This document shows, piece after piece, positions 48,955 to 60,900 of a stretch of DNA of 64,000 nt. Position 1 is the first letter of the stretch. The number at the start of each line of letters is the position of its first letter. Under the pieces are notes generated by a model. That model was not told the DNA's origin and ran no database searches. It saw only the letters and a program-made list of their open reading frames with translations. The DNA comes from Liolophura sinensis. Its lineage: Eukaryota; Mollusca; Polyplacophora; Chitonida; Chitonidae. Both the position numbers and the translations under genes were made by a program. The DNA is taken from positions 28,877,385-28,941,384 of the forward strand of contig NC_088295.1 of assembly GCF_032854445.1 (NCBI RefSeq), given 5' to 3'.

Positions 48955-49570
48955 CTCTTCCACGTTTTCTCCATGCTCAGCCAGGTTTCCTTCAGGCTCT
49001 GCTGAGTTTCCCCAGGCTTTGCCAATATTCTCTAAGCTCTGCCAGGTTTATGCCAGGCTGTGTGAAGTTTTTTCTAGGCTCTGTCAATCTTCCTGCTGGC
49101 TCAGCCAGCTTTTTTCCAGGCTCTGCTGGGTTTTCACAAGTCCTTGGTTGGCTTTCTCCAGACTCTGCCAGGTTTTTGCAAGGTCTTGCCAAATTTTCTG
49201 TAGACTCTGCCAGGGTCTTCCAGGCCCTGCCAGGTTTTCTCCAGGCACTGTCAGGTTTTCTATGGAGAGTCAAGTTTTCATCAAGCTCAGCCAGGTTTTC
49301 TGAAGGCACTGCTGGGTTTTGACAAGGCTTTGGTTGGTTTTCTTCGGGCTTTGCCACGTTTTCTCGAGGCTCTGCTGGGTTTTCACTAAGCTTTTGATGT
49401 TCTCCAGGCTCAGCCAGGTTTACTACAACCTCTTAAGTTTTCTCCTGGCCCTGTTGCGAATTTGCAAAGTTTTGCTCCACTCTCCCTAGAGACCCCACGT
49501 TTTCCCGTGAGACTCCACTGGGCTTTCTCCATGTTCTGCTGGATTTTCTCCAGGTTATATCAGGTTTTCT
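48955..49570. repeat. Degenerate 21-bp minisatellite (about 28 units)
   Basis: Units of the form TTTCTCCAGGCTCTGCCAGG, mostly 21 bp with a few 19-39 bp. Because 21 is a multiple of 3, the minus strand keeps a frame (48992-49357) with a heptapeptide period (NLAE..EN type), and the plus strand also stays open. No start context, splice sites or conserved residues support coding. Confidence 0.85.
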
Positions 49571-49584
49571 CATACCATAAACCT

Positions 49585-49652
49585 CACAGGCTGCATGTCA
49601 TATATTAAAGTGAAATATTTTATGTACAACGCTAATCAATCAAGCATATATA
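49585..49652 (+). mobile_element. SINE 3'-end fragment
   Basis: CATACCATAA, GTGAAATATTTTATGTACAACG and CTAATCAATCAA match the degraded 3' end of the window's main SINE family. Confidence 0.55.
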
Positions 49653-50961
49653 CACGTAAGTTACAGCTTTAATTGCTGCGTAAAAAAATGAAATAAAACA
49701 AAAAAACAATGAATCAATAAAATTTGTTTATTTAAATTAGCACTGGATACATACAATAACTACTCTGGTCTTATTTCTACTGAATTTGACTTTATAAGAA
49801 TTACAGTGATATGTCTGAAGACAAATACTCTGTTTGGATCAAGTGTGGATCCAGCAGCAGACTGACAGTACTGGGTATTGGTAAACAACCATCAGAACAA
49901 AACAAATACCCTGCCCATGGCTGGGATTGAACCCACACAAGAAAACCATTAAAACATGAACAGTTATCAGAACTAAACCAGTATTGCACTAATATTCCGC
50001 ACTGATACATTTTCTTGCAGTTTTTGCATCAGAATGTTCTAATGTGAGCAGTTTTCTGTGGGAATGTATCCTCATTCAGTTCAAGACTATACCTGGAGAA
50101 CTGGATATAAAACGGTGTATGAGCTTTATATTCAGCATGAACACTGACACACAATGTATCTGATATTTTCTTACATGTAGAGTTAGAAATTTTAACAAAA
50201 TCATGAACAAAAAACCAAACGACAAAAGTATCACTCAAAAAGGAAGAAAGGAAATTTGGGGTTTGGGGGGAGGGGGGAGCAAAAAACAAGAACTGATACA
50301 TGTACAAGCAGAGAGTCAAACTTAATGAATACCTGACAAACCACAAAGAAGAGAAGAAAACAACTTAAACAAAACCAAACATAATTGATGTGCAGTATTT
50401 TTATCCAGTTCTGATAGGCTCGTTAATGATTTTAAAATACACCGCTAAAACTTAATGCCTTGATTTGATATACATGTACCTGTAAAAGAACACATGTACA
50501 GTTGTTGAGTTTACATCTTAAATATCAACTAAAAGCAACATACATGTACACTGTTTTTATTACAAGGGCTTGCTATCATGTTTTAAGGATTTCCTACTAT
50601 GAAAATATATTCCCTAAATAATGAAAGGTTTTCATAGCAATGTGATGCTACATCTAGCTTGATCAGGTTTAGTTCTTTACCTTTGTAAATATGTCCAATT
50701 TAACATATAGAAAAAGAAATACTTAAATTTACAACAATATTTAGTGCCATTTCCTACATAAATATTTAGACATTTTTCTTGGAGATCTTGCCAAGGATGA
50801 CTAGAAATAAACTAAGGTACAAGAACATCCTAGTCCTATACTAGAACTGACATGTATTAAAAAAAGTAACTGTCTGCATACCAAATTTACCATGACAAGG
50901 CTTAATTAATGGCATTTGTGCAAAAAACGTGCCTTTATGGTTCCATGAAGTGTTTATGAAC
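49653..50961. other. Intergenic / distal TRAPPC10 3' region, no gene seen
   Basis: Holds the second B-box-like 30-bp block (49909-49938) and a G-rich stretch at 50256-50279 (runs of 4, 6 and 6 G). Otherwise AT-rich with only short frames. Confidence 0.55.
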
Positions 50962-51115
50962 ACCTGGGGCTGGTTGTTCAAAAGTGTATTAAGTTAAGCC
51001 AGGGTTAAATATGAATACCAATCTGGTTCTTCTATAAACTAATGGGACTTCTTTCAGTCCAGCCTAAAACTAATACTTTACACTTCTAATACACTTTTGA
51101 ACAACTGAGCCCAGG
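50962..51115. mobile_element. Small MITE-like inverted-repeat element (154 bp)
   Basis: The left end CCTGGGGCTGGTTGTTCAAA and right end TTTGAACAACTGAGCCCAGG are near-perfect inverted repeats, extended inside by AGTGTATTA / TAATACACT. Non-coding, and able to form a hairpin. Confidence 0.8.
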
Positions 51116-51548
51116 TTTTAATAGAACATATTTAGCTGGTTCTAAGCAATATATTGACTACATTCCTGTGCAAGAAAATAAATTTACATCTTCCAGCACT
51201 TGTCTTTAACATTTGCAAAATGAATGGAATCTTAACAAGTGTATTTACTCCGCAGCATAAATACTGCGCAGTACAATATCACAGATACAATACGTTATAA
51301 CAATTTGTTCACTTTTATAAGTCTTAATCACAATAAAAATGGTCATAAAATGTGCATTCATCTAGCCTTTTTGCGGGAGATTTTCAGTGTTTGTTACAGC
51401 TTTCATGGTTGCTGAGTATTGTGAATAACCTTGGTAAGTACGAACAACTGACAATAAAATCTCACAGGGTGAATATTGACCTGTATGTCGAGGTCACAAA
51501 GTGCACTCATCCAACAGCGTCTCTTCATACTATATTTTGTCTCAAGAT

Positions 51549-51554
51549 TTTATT
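51549..51554 (-). promoter_or_regulatory. Candidate polyadenylation signal for TRAPPC10
   Basis: AATAAA on the minus strand about 205 nt downstream of the TRAPPC10 stop codon. A plausible short 3' UTR end; no transcript evidence. Confidence 0.4.
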
Positions 51555-51758
51555 GGCTTTTCGGTATAAACCAATGGAACAATACTTGTAACATAATTTT
51601 CATGATATTTTAGCCACTATAAATGCAAGCAAACAGCACTATCACCGGAGTTTTGTCATCAATAGTCCTGACAAATCCTTGCTTATGTGAAGAGCAACAA
51701 ACTGAATCAACCTGCTTTAGACAACTCAGTTAAGAATTTTCCTGACTAAGGCATAAAC

Positions 51759-51940
51759 TTAGGCCATAGAGATTTCAACGTCCTCGCTTGAGGTGACCGG
51801 GCACACATGAACCTGCTTGCCAATGCTGCTGTAGTAGACTTGTCCCACGGAGAAGGGCCTGGTATAGTTGAGGTGGGTTGGGGAGCTCGGCTGACTGCTG
51901 ATGTCACCGCCCTCATCACTATCCTGCCTTATCCAGACAT
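51759..51940 (-). CDS. TRAPPC10: TRAPPC10 last exon
   Basis: Residues 768-826 and TAA. Starts VWIRQDSDEGGDISSQPS after a split Asp codon and contains FSVGQVYYSSIGKQVHV. Acceptor on the minus strand is TATGTGTTCAG. Confidence 0.88.
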
Positions 51941-54900
51941 CTGAACACATAAAACCAGATCACAATAGTAAGCAGGTAGTATCAGCTGATCTGTTGAAAG
52001 GTTAAACTCAAAATCTTTAACTATAAAATTTCTACGATGACTTTATACATGTATTCTGAGAGTTTTTTTGATCTTTAATACAAAGTTGTTGCAATGTTTG
52101 TTTTGAAAGTAGGATGATATCGTACTGGAAAGATGTAACCAACATTAGTAATATCTGAAGACCTTTATTTAGCTCTAAAAATGTAGTTTTGGGGCGAATT
52201 TTGTACATACAGTTGTTGGATAAAGTTCAATATTAATGCCGAATTATGTGAAATTAGGAATGAATTATGTAACTGTTTATTCCTGAGGACAGACATATTC
52301 TACAATATATCACTTCTATGACAAATGCATGACTGAAAGAAGCAGGATTAAAAACCTGTCCACAACACTTAAAAGAGGTATAAGAGCCAATGACAGAGAC
52401 TAACATGGATTTAACACCACACTTAAAATTAAGATTTCAAGAAATGGACGGCCAACTTATCAATGATATTAAAATCAAAATCATATGGAAGAAAAAGAAA
52501 GTGGTTGAGCAATGATGCCAGGGGAGAGACAAATATTGTGCACAGATTGAAAGTAAGAGTAAAATCAAAATTACTCTATGCTCTAAATTTGCCAGAGAGA
52601 GAACCTTTTTCGAGGACACTAAAGGTCATTAAACATTACTTTGGTGCTGCAACTTACATTTTTCCAATAGGATATTATCCAACACTAAAACAAAAAAACA
52701 CTAAGAACACCTTTCTAAATCATTAATACTCTCAGAATCAGTCAAAATGTAATCCTTGATGAAATTGTAGGTCTAATACATTACATGTATATCTGGTGCC
52801 TAACATGTTATAAAATGGTGAATGTTGCATTTAAGAATATAATCTAAAAGAACATATTTACATAAAAAACAAACAGATGATCACCTTGACTCTGATTATC
52901 TGGTGGTTGGTACAGATGTATCCTGACAAATGGGTAGGCTAGATAGCCTGAAAGGAGAGGTGTAGCCTGTAACTCTGTCTCATAGGGCACTTCGGCTGAG
53001 GAGAACACACCTGTCAACACAAACAACTGCTGATTTCAGGCGAGAGACATAATGTGATCATCAGCAGGATACAGAATATGCCTGTTTTGACCTCGTTTCA
53101 TAATACTTTTCATAGTCTCACAAGAGAATTTAGTAAATTTGTGGATTTCTTGACATTTGACAAAACTCTTGTATATGCGTTGAATTCAAGAAAAATTACA
53201 ATGGATAAAAGACAAACTGGAGAGACAAACCATGTCAATGCCAGAAAAAGCCATTCACTTGGTCATCTATGTATCTATTGTGTACACGTATCACACCTAC
53301 AGTGCTAAGATAATACTATGTTCTACATGACCTCACTTTTACTGATATGAATTCAACTTTTATTTGTGTCAGTTCTAGAAGTGTTAAATATATATGGGCA
53401 TAAATTTCTCAACGGTGGAATTTAATAACATATGGAAAATAAATTATTTGGCTAGAATAGAGGAATTGAAAACTGATCTTCAAAGATGGAAAATTAGAAA
53501 CTTATCATTGTTAGGAAAAATAACAGTTATAAAATCTCTAGCTCTATCAAAACTAATTCATTTGTTCCTTTCCCTCCCAAACCCACCAGATATTACTATG
53601 AAAGAAATAAATGTATTACTTTATAAATTCATATTTAATGATGGTCCAGATAGGATACAAAAATCCATTATCATAAAGGACTATTTAAAAGGTGGATTAC
53701 AGATGATAAACTTAATACCATTTGTGCAATCGTTAAAAATCTTTTGGATGAGGAAATTGTTATTAGCAAAATATAAATGGCAAAATGTAAGTATATGTCA
53801 AAAAGATACAAAAAGTTTATGCACTCTAGGGGGTAAGTATATACAGCTAATACTGAAAAGAGTAAACAACCCTTTCTAGGTAGATACTCTAAGGGCATGG
53901 CAGGAAATAACAAACAAAAAATATCAGACAAATATTGAGTATATTCTTGATGAACATTTATGGTATAACCCAAGGTTTAAAGAACCAAATTTTTTTATTA
54001 GCTACTGGTATCAAAATAATGTAAGGTTTATAAGGGATTTAAAAAATTCAGAAGGAAATTTGTTGACATTTAAAGACTTCAAACAAAAATTTGAAGTGAA
54101 AGGTACTTTCTTAGATTATAATAGGTTAATTCGAAATGTTCCAACCGAGTGCATCACGATAAATGAGAAGCATGATGTATATTGCCCTCCTTTCGATTGA
54201 ACATACGATTATTGACTAAACAAAAACGGGGAACAAAACGCTTTTACGATTTTTTTTTTTTTTTTTTTTTTTGATTGGTGTTTTACGCCGTACTCAAGAA
54301 TATTTCACTTATAGGATGGCGGCCAGCATTATGGTGGGTGGAAACCGGGCAGAGCCCGGGGGAAACCCACGACCATCCGTAGGTTGCTGGAGGACCTTCC
54401 CACTTACGGCCAGAGAGGAAGCCAGCATGAGCTGGACTTGAACTCACAGCAACCGCATTGGTGAGAGACTCCTGGGTCATTACGCTGTGCTAGCGCTTTA
54501 ACCGACTGAGCCACGGAGGCCCCCCTTTTACGATTTATTAAATAGTGAGTTGCAGCAAAATATCAAAATCCACGAAAAATGGAAGGATACTGTAAGGTTA
54601 GATAAAGAAACTGATTTTGAAAAGGTATTCGAATATATTTATCAATGCACTCAATATACCAAGCTACGAGATTTTCAATACAAAATCTTACACAGGATAA
54701 CGCCAACAAAATCTTATCTGTTTAAAATAGGACTGAGGCACGACGATATTTGTAATCACTGCAGACTCGGTAAGGACAGTATAGAACACTCTTTCACTGA
54801 ATGTCCGGAAACACGTAAATTGTGGACAGAATACGAAAAGTGGCTATCACAAAAGTGGAAAACTGATATTAAAATAACTCCCAAAGTCATTATTATGGGA

Positions 54901-57900
54901 TGGAGTGAGAAACACAATTCTTCACCTTTAAATTTACTGACAATTTTAGCAAAAAAGTACATCTTTGACATGAGACGAAATGATGCCAAATTAAACATAA
55001 TTAACCTGCAGAAAACGGTAACTGAACATTATAAAATCGAAAAATATACAGCTGATATATCCGGGAAAGATGACGATTTTCTAAAGCAGTGGAAAAATTT
55101 TAATAGTTGAAAATAGTTAAAAAAAAAAATTATGAATGTATGAGTACTTAAAGGTGCATGAGATTGACTGATTACAGCATGAATGGAAAATAGAGTCTGA
55201 TTGGTGGAAAAATACGGACTTCAGCCAGTGCATACCCTACCTGTTGTTTTCCCTTCAACCACCCACACTGAGCTGTCAGGTGTGATCTCATACAGGAGCT
55301 GGGTGGCCTTGCTAAGGGGCTGTGACATGTGGGTGAGCTGGAGGCGCAGACAGCAGGCAGACCCCACCCGACAAGCCTTCTGATCCCCCTGAGGCAGCAC
55401 CTCACAGGCCAGGCTGTACAGGGTCTGACAACCAAACAATGGTGACCAAGGGTGAATACAGTATCATAACTAGAGCAAAAGTACACTAATTCCTCAACTT
55501 TCTTCCATAATGAAAGAGTAACTTTGAGCGAAATTTATCCACATGTCTAATTTGATTTTTGAAGGCAAAACTACATTGTCTGGATTGGCCAATTTTAAAG
55601 TTTTACAAAAAGTATTGATGTCTACACAGAATAATGCCACCAAAATATGCCTGAATTAATATCTTGCATACATGCAAAGAAGTTAAAGAACATCAAAATC
55701 ACAAAAAAATCCTATCGGCAAAAAGATTTCCATAATATGGCAACAATGTGAAATGGTGAAAATTCCAGACACCACAACTGCACACAAAATTAGACATTGC
55801 AACATCAGTGAGAAGTGACAGATTTTCGAAACTAAGAGCCACACATGGCAGTGACAAAATCCATACAGACTGGGCATAATAGGGCAGTATCAATGATACA
55901 ATCTGTCTATCCCCTGGTATTAAGGCTAAATTACTACGGGCCACACATGGCAGTGACAAAATCCATACGGTCTGGGCATAATAGGGCAGTATCAATGATA
56001 CAATCTGTCTATCCCCTGGTATTTAGGCTAAATTACAAAAAAATCATTTTATGCAGTCTGAAATCCACAATTTGTGTACAGTTGTTTATTTTATATAGGA
56101 AATACAAAATGATTAAATAAGGAGTACCTGATAACTGTCCAGTGTAAAGTCATACACACACTGTCTGGTTTGACCACTGGCCTGGTCTAATAGACACCTG
56201 TAGCTGAATGTAAGCTGGAAGTCCAGGGGTGGGCACTCTGCTATATTACTCTTTAACTGCCACAAGTAGGACACCTTCTGGACTTTCGTTACCTTCTGAA
56301 AACAAAATGTGTCAACATTTACAAATTCTAATAATTATACCACATAGAGTGATTCTTGGTTAGCATTGGTCAATACACACGAATGATATTCCAGAAAACA
56401 CGTAAAACGATAAAGCGCTCAGACAAAGCAATGCCACGCTCACATGATAATATCCCATGTTCACAAAGCAACTGTCAATGACCTCACACTAATATCCAAC
56501 AATCACATGCGTTTAGTCTACTGCAGTTATCTCCCTTTGTGTGCTCCATGAATCTGGTTAAGAGGAAATCAAAAGTTGAGTATGCATGAGCCACCAAAGA
56601 GGAATAAGTAACTCCTGATAAGCTTTCTACTTCAGACGATTACAAATGTAAAAGTATTCAAGGTCAAGATTTTTTGGTAAAAGATGGATGGACATTCCAC
56701 AGTATGTGATAAAAACAACAGCAGCAGTTGCATTCACACTGCCTCTTTCCTCTGGCAAAATCATAAAAGAACCATGCTTACTATAATATAGCACTCTGCA
56801 TTGTGTATCAGATATCTTACCAGTGATTGGCCAGGTCTGTTGAGGGTTAACAGCTCTACGTCCTGGCTCTTCACAGCTGTCAACAGGGGGTCTGTCAGGC
56901 AGAACTCTGTCTCTGTTTCACTTGTCACCAGTAGCTGAACAAACTTTCTGAAATATGTAACAATTCGGTAAAAAGCCTTGATGGTGAAAACTACTAAATT
57001 AGAACTGATGGAAAAATGATCCCATGCTGCTGTCAAAGTGTATAATGTCTTGGAAACAATACCTATTAACACTGGAGACTTCCTAAAAACAGTCAGGTAT
57101 GAATAAAGTGCCTGCTTCCTTACTGTTTAACATAATAACTCAACAGTATGACTTTTCTAGTACTGCATTAACTAGAGACAATTCTAGAGCACAAACATTG
57201 TAGACATAAGAAATTTACAAACTTTTTCCTTCAAATGTGCCATTGCATATGGTTATGAATAAAACATGATGGCAGGCTCTATACATGTACAGTAGGTACA
57301 TACTTGTCCTTAGCTGTATGGAGCTTGTGACTGATTTTGAAAGGGTTCACAAATGTGAGGGTAGCTGTCAGTTTTCCCTGTGGTAACCAGGTCCCCTCAA
57401 GTAATATCTGAAAATGAGAAATGTTAAAACATGTAGCAAAATCCAACAGGGCAATTCCTATAAAACACTGTACCTGTGCCACCCATAACCATCTAATGGA
57501 CTGTCGCACATTTGAGAAATATTGTCGTGCAGCGGGGCACAGTTCTGACAAAACATTTTGAGCAGTGCATATCCCATCAAATTTTTGCGATCAATTTTAA
57601 GTAGTCCAACAAACTACTTTTGATGTTGATTTCTGTACGTGTAAATCTGTAAAACTTATAAATCAGGTTACTTTGCTGATGTTTCAACCTTCAGCATGGT
57701 TTTAATCGGAGTCACATATTTTCTGAAAGGCAACAATTTGAGCTATTCTTTGTTCATTTGGTTAGCCAATCAAACATCTCGGGTATAATCTCTATAAAAT
57801 AATTTCCATGCACATATTGTATTTAGTGACTAGGCACATATGTCATGTTTATGTTTCAGTATTTACAAATAATATACTACAATATACCACTTCACACTTA

Positions 57901-60900
57901 TGCAATATCAAAACTATATAGAAACCAGCCACATTCTAATTTTCCTTTCAAATTACATCAAGTTTTCAAAAAAATCTTTCAGACCCAAGGCCATTACCTT
58001 ATAATCTACCGACATTTTCTTTGGCTTCGGTAGCACAGACATCACAGACAGGGGTATAGAGAGCTCACACTGAGGCTGTGCTGGGCCAGGTAACCTCAGA
58101 ACATTGTCCTTCATGTCAGCAGATACAAATGTCAGGCCAAAGCAAGGTTTGAGAGTCAGGGTTGCTGCCTCTGGCACAGTAACACTGCCTGTGTACAGAG
58201 TGAGACGAGCAGTCTGTTCTATGCCACATATGAGAGACCCTAAAATGAACAATGACATCTTCCACAATAAGACTGTTCTCACAGAGTGAGCTGTGTATGG
58301 GTGACATGTGCATCTATTTGTCTGTCAACAGCAGCAGGTTTTGCTGCAGCCAATACCCAGTTCCTCCTTGTATGGTTTCTACATTATGATGAGAGGTTTA
58401 TTACATACCTGACAAATGATGACCTGAGTGGGGTCATCATACAACACCTGGTAAAAGTAAACAGGGCTTATATGTAAAGGTCCCTGTGTGAAGTATGACC
58501 TGTACACTCGAGTCATCACACAACACCTGGTAAAAGTAAGCAGTGCTTATATGTAAAGGCCCCTCTGTGAGGTATGGCCTGTACACTGAGGTCATCACAC
58601 ACCTGGTACACTGGGGTTATTACACAACACCTGGTAATAGGTTTGAGACAACTGTAGTGTTTACCTGTTTGTAGATGCTGGACCTGTACACTCGGGTCAT
58701 CACACACCTGGTAATAGGTCTGAGACAGCAGTAGTGTTTACCTGTTTGTGAAGGCTGGACATGTACACTGGGGTTATCAAACAACACCTGGTAACAGGTC
58801 TGAGACAGCAGTGGTGTTTACCTGTTTGTAGAGGTTTGACATCTACATGAGGGTCATCACACAACACCTGGTAATAGGTCTGAGACAGCACAGGACTTTT
58901 CAGGAATTCCACACCTTTGACCTTGACACACAGCTGATTCAGCTTAAACACACCTTTATTAGACGCCTGAAACAAATACATGCACGTGTGTTCTCAACCA
59001 GATATTAAACAATCAATAACAAACAATAAACAATCAGGAATGTTGCATTGTTTTTTTTGGGGTTTTTTTGTGTGTACAATTTCCAAACAAGGAATGGTTA
59101 AAAGTTCAAGTTAAATGAAACATACTAAATACCTGACAAAATTTGTGCTATCTTTTTATCAACATTTTGTCAAACTTTGTTGGAATATCAGATATACTGT
59201 TGCATTACTGCAAATCACCAAACATTTTGTCCATGACTAAATTGGATATTTTGCTAAGCTCTGAAAGTTACATTCATTTTAAAAAAGACTAAGATATTAA
59301 GGTTTATTTGGCAGATAGGATGATATTCTTCTAGAAAAATATTAGCACCAAAAGTAATATTTTACGACATTTATTCGTCTCTATATGCACATTTTGGGGC
59401 CAAATTTAAAGTTTAAAGCATCATATACCGTAAGATATTATATTTTCAGCTACATCTGTTTACAACTTCAAAAGACACAGACATACAAAATGAAGCTTAA
59501 ATATAACACATCATTCACACAGCATTACCCTTTCAGAGAATCCTTCCTGTATAATGCCTATATTAACAAATGTGGAATTTCTCAGAGAATCTTACCTTAC
59601 ATGTGAGATTGACATCATTGATGCCAGGTTTGAGAGTGACATTCTCAGCTGTCAGGGCTGAAGTATGGTCCTCTTTAGCTAACAGAGACTCAGTCTTCAC
59701 TACAGCACCACTGTCTCCTCTCTTCAACAGGGTGTGGCTGTTGGGGCACATCAAGCCACATGTCTGCAACAGGGTGTCCTTGCGCTCAGTTTTGGCCACA
59801 ATGTCAATTTTTGCTGGAAGCGGGCTCTTGATGGAGTGAAAAGTCATAATGGGTTCTAGGCTAGTGCTGGAGGAACTGTCCTGACGGCTAGCATGTCGTT
59901 TGTGTGATGTTACACCCTGTGACACAGCAGGGTCTAGGTCCGGTTTGATGTCCGGTGGTTGCAGACTGACTGCTACACTAATGGTGTCACACATTATGTC
60001 CTTAGCAAATTTACTATGCAGACACAGCTCTACTTCCATGCAGTCACCTTTCACTACCTGTGGCTTCAGCAGTGTCACAGACTTCACCACAAACCCTGAC
60101 TGGGCCTTCAACAGCACTGGCTCTTCTACAACACATCACAAACATACAAATATACAACTTAACAGGAAAATCATGGAAGCATCACGGGCACCTAACTTCT
60201 TTTTATCCTATGCTTTTACAATAAAGGGATATGATTTTGGGCCTTTGTGTCAGTATGTCATGCTTGACATCCATGCAGTCCTCCAAATATTGTCCTGCTT
60301 TGTCCAAATTTGTGGAACGTCAGGTCACATTCTGCAAAACAGACTGATTGGTACATATGCTTTGGATATCTAAGACGCTTCTCATTTGGCAGTGTTTTCT
60401 CTAGAGTAGCAGCTGCAAATTTGTTAAAGAATTGTCATGGTAAACACTGTCCGGCAAAAGTACATAACTGGCATACCTGTAAATGAAGCCGTTAGTTTGG
60501 TGAGCACCTGTTGGTAGTAGGCCCGTTGTTTAGATGGGATCAGGGAGCAGCAAGCAATGTGACAAGCTGTCCTCAACAACTTTACAAGGGTTAAGGATAT
60601 CAAACATTAGTGTAATCCATGCCCTCTTTATGTCAAGCTAGAAGTTTCGCCCAAAGAAAGAGGATTATCTGTAACATCCAACAGTTCATCATGTAAACTC
60701 CTTTTCTTACAAAGAACTCCTTAACTTGAGGTAATCTGAAAATGTCTTATTCTTAGTCTGTCTTTCTTTCTAAAAGCAAAAGTCATAAATGTAAAACTAC
60801 ACGCTCATCACCTCTCATATTTTCTCTACATGTCGATCGATCTTCATCTAGACATTATGTGCTAAGACAAAGGATATTTGTGCTTGTTGTCAAGCTTTTC

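Noticed and set aside
52463-52726. 87-codon frame as the 5' part of the LINE
   Set aside because: No reverse-transcriptase motif and separated from the LINE by a TRAPPC10 exon at 52885-53010.
60860-60877. Conventional GT donor (GTCTTA) for the TRAPPC10 exon at 60878-61018
   Set aside because: Poor consensus and it would join the next exon out of frame; the U12-type site directly upstream fits frame and consensus.
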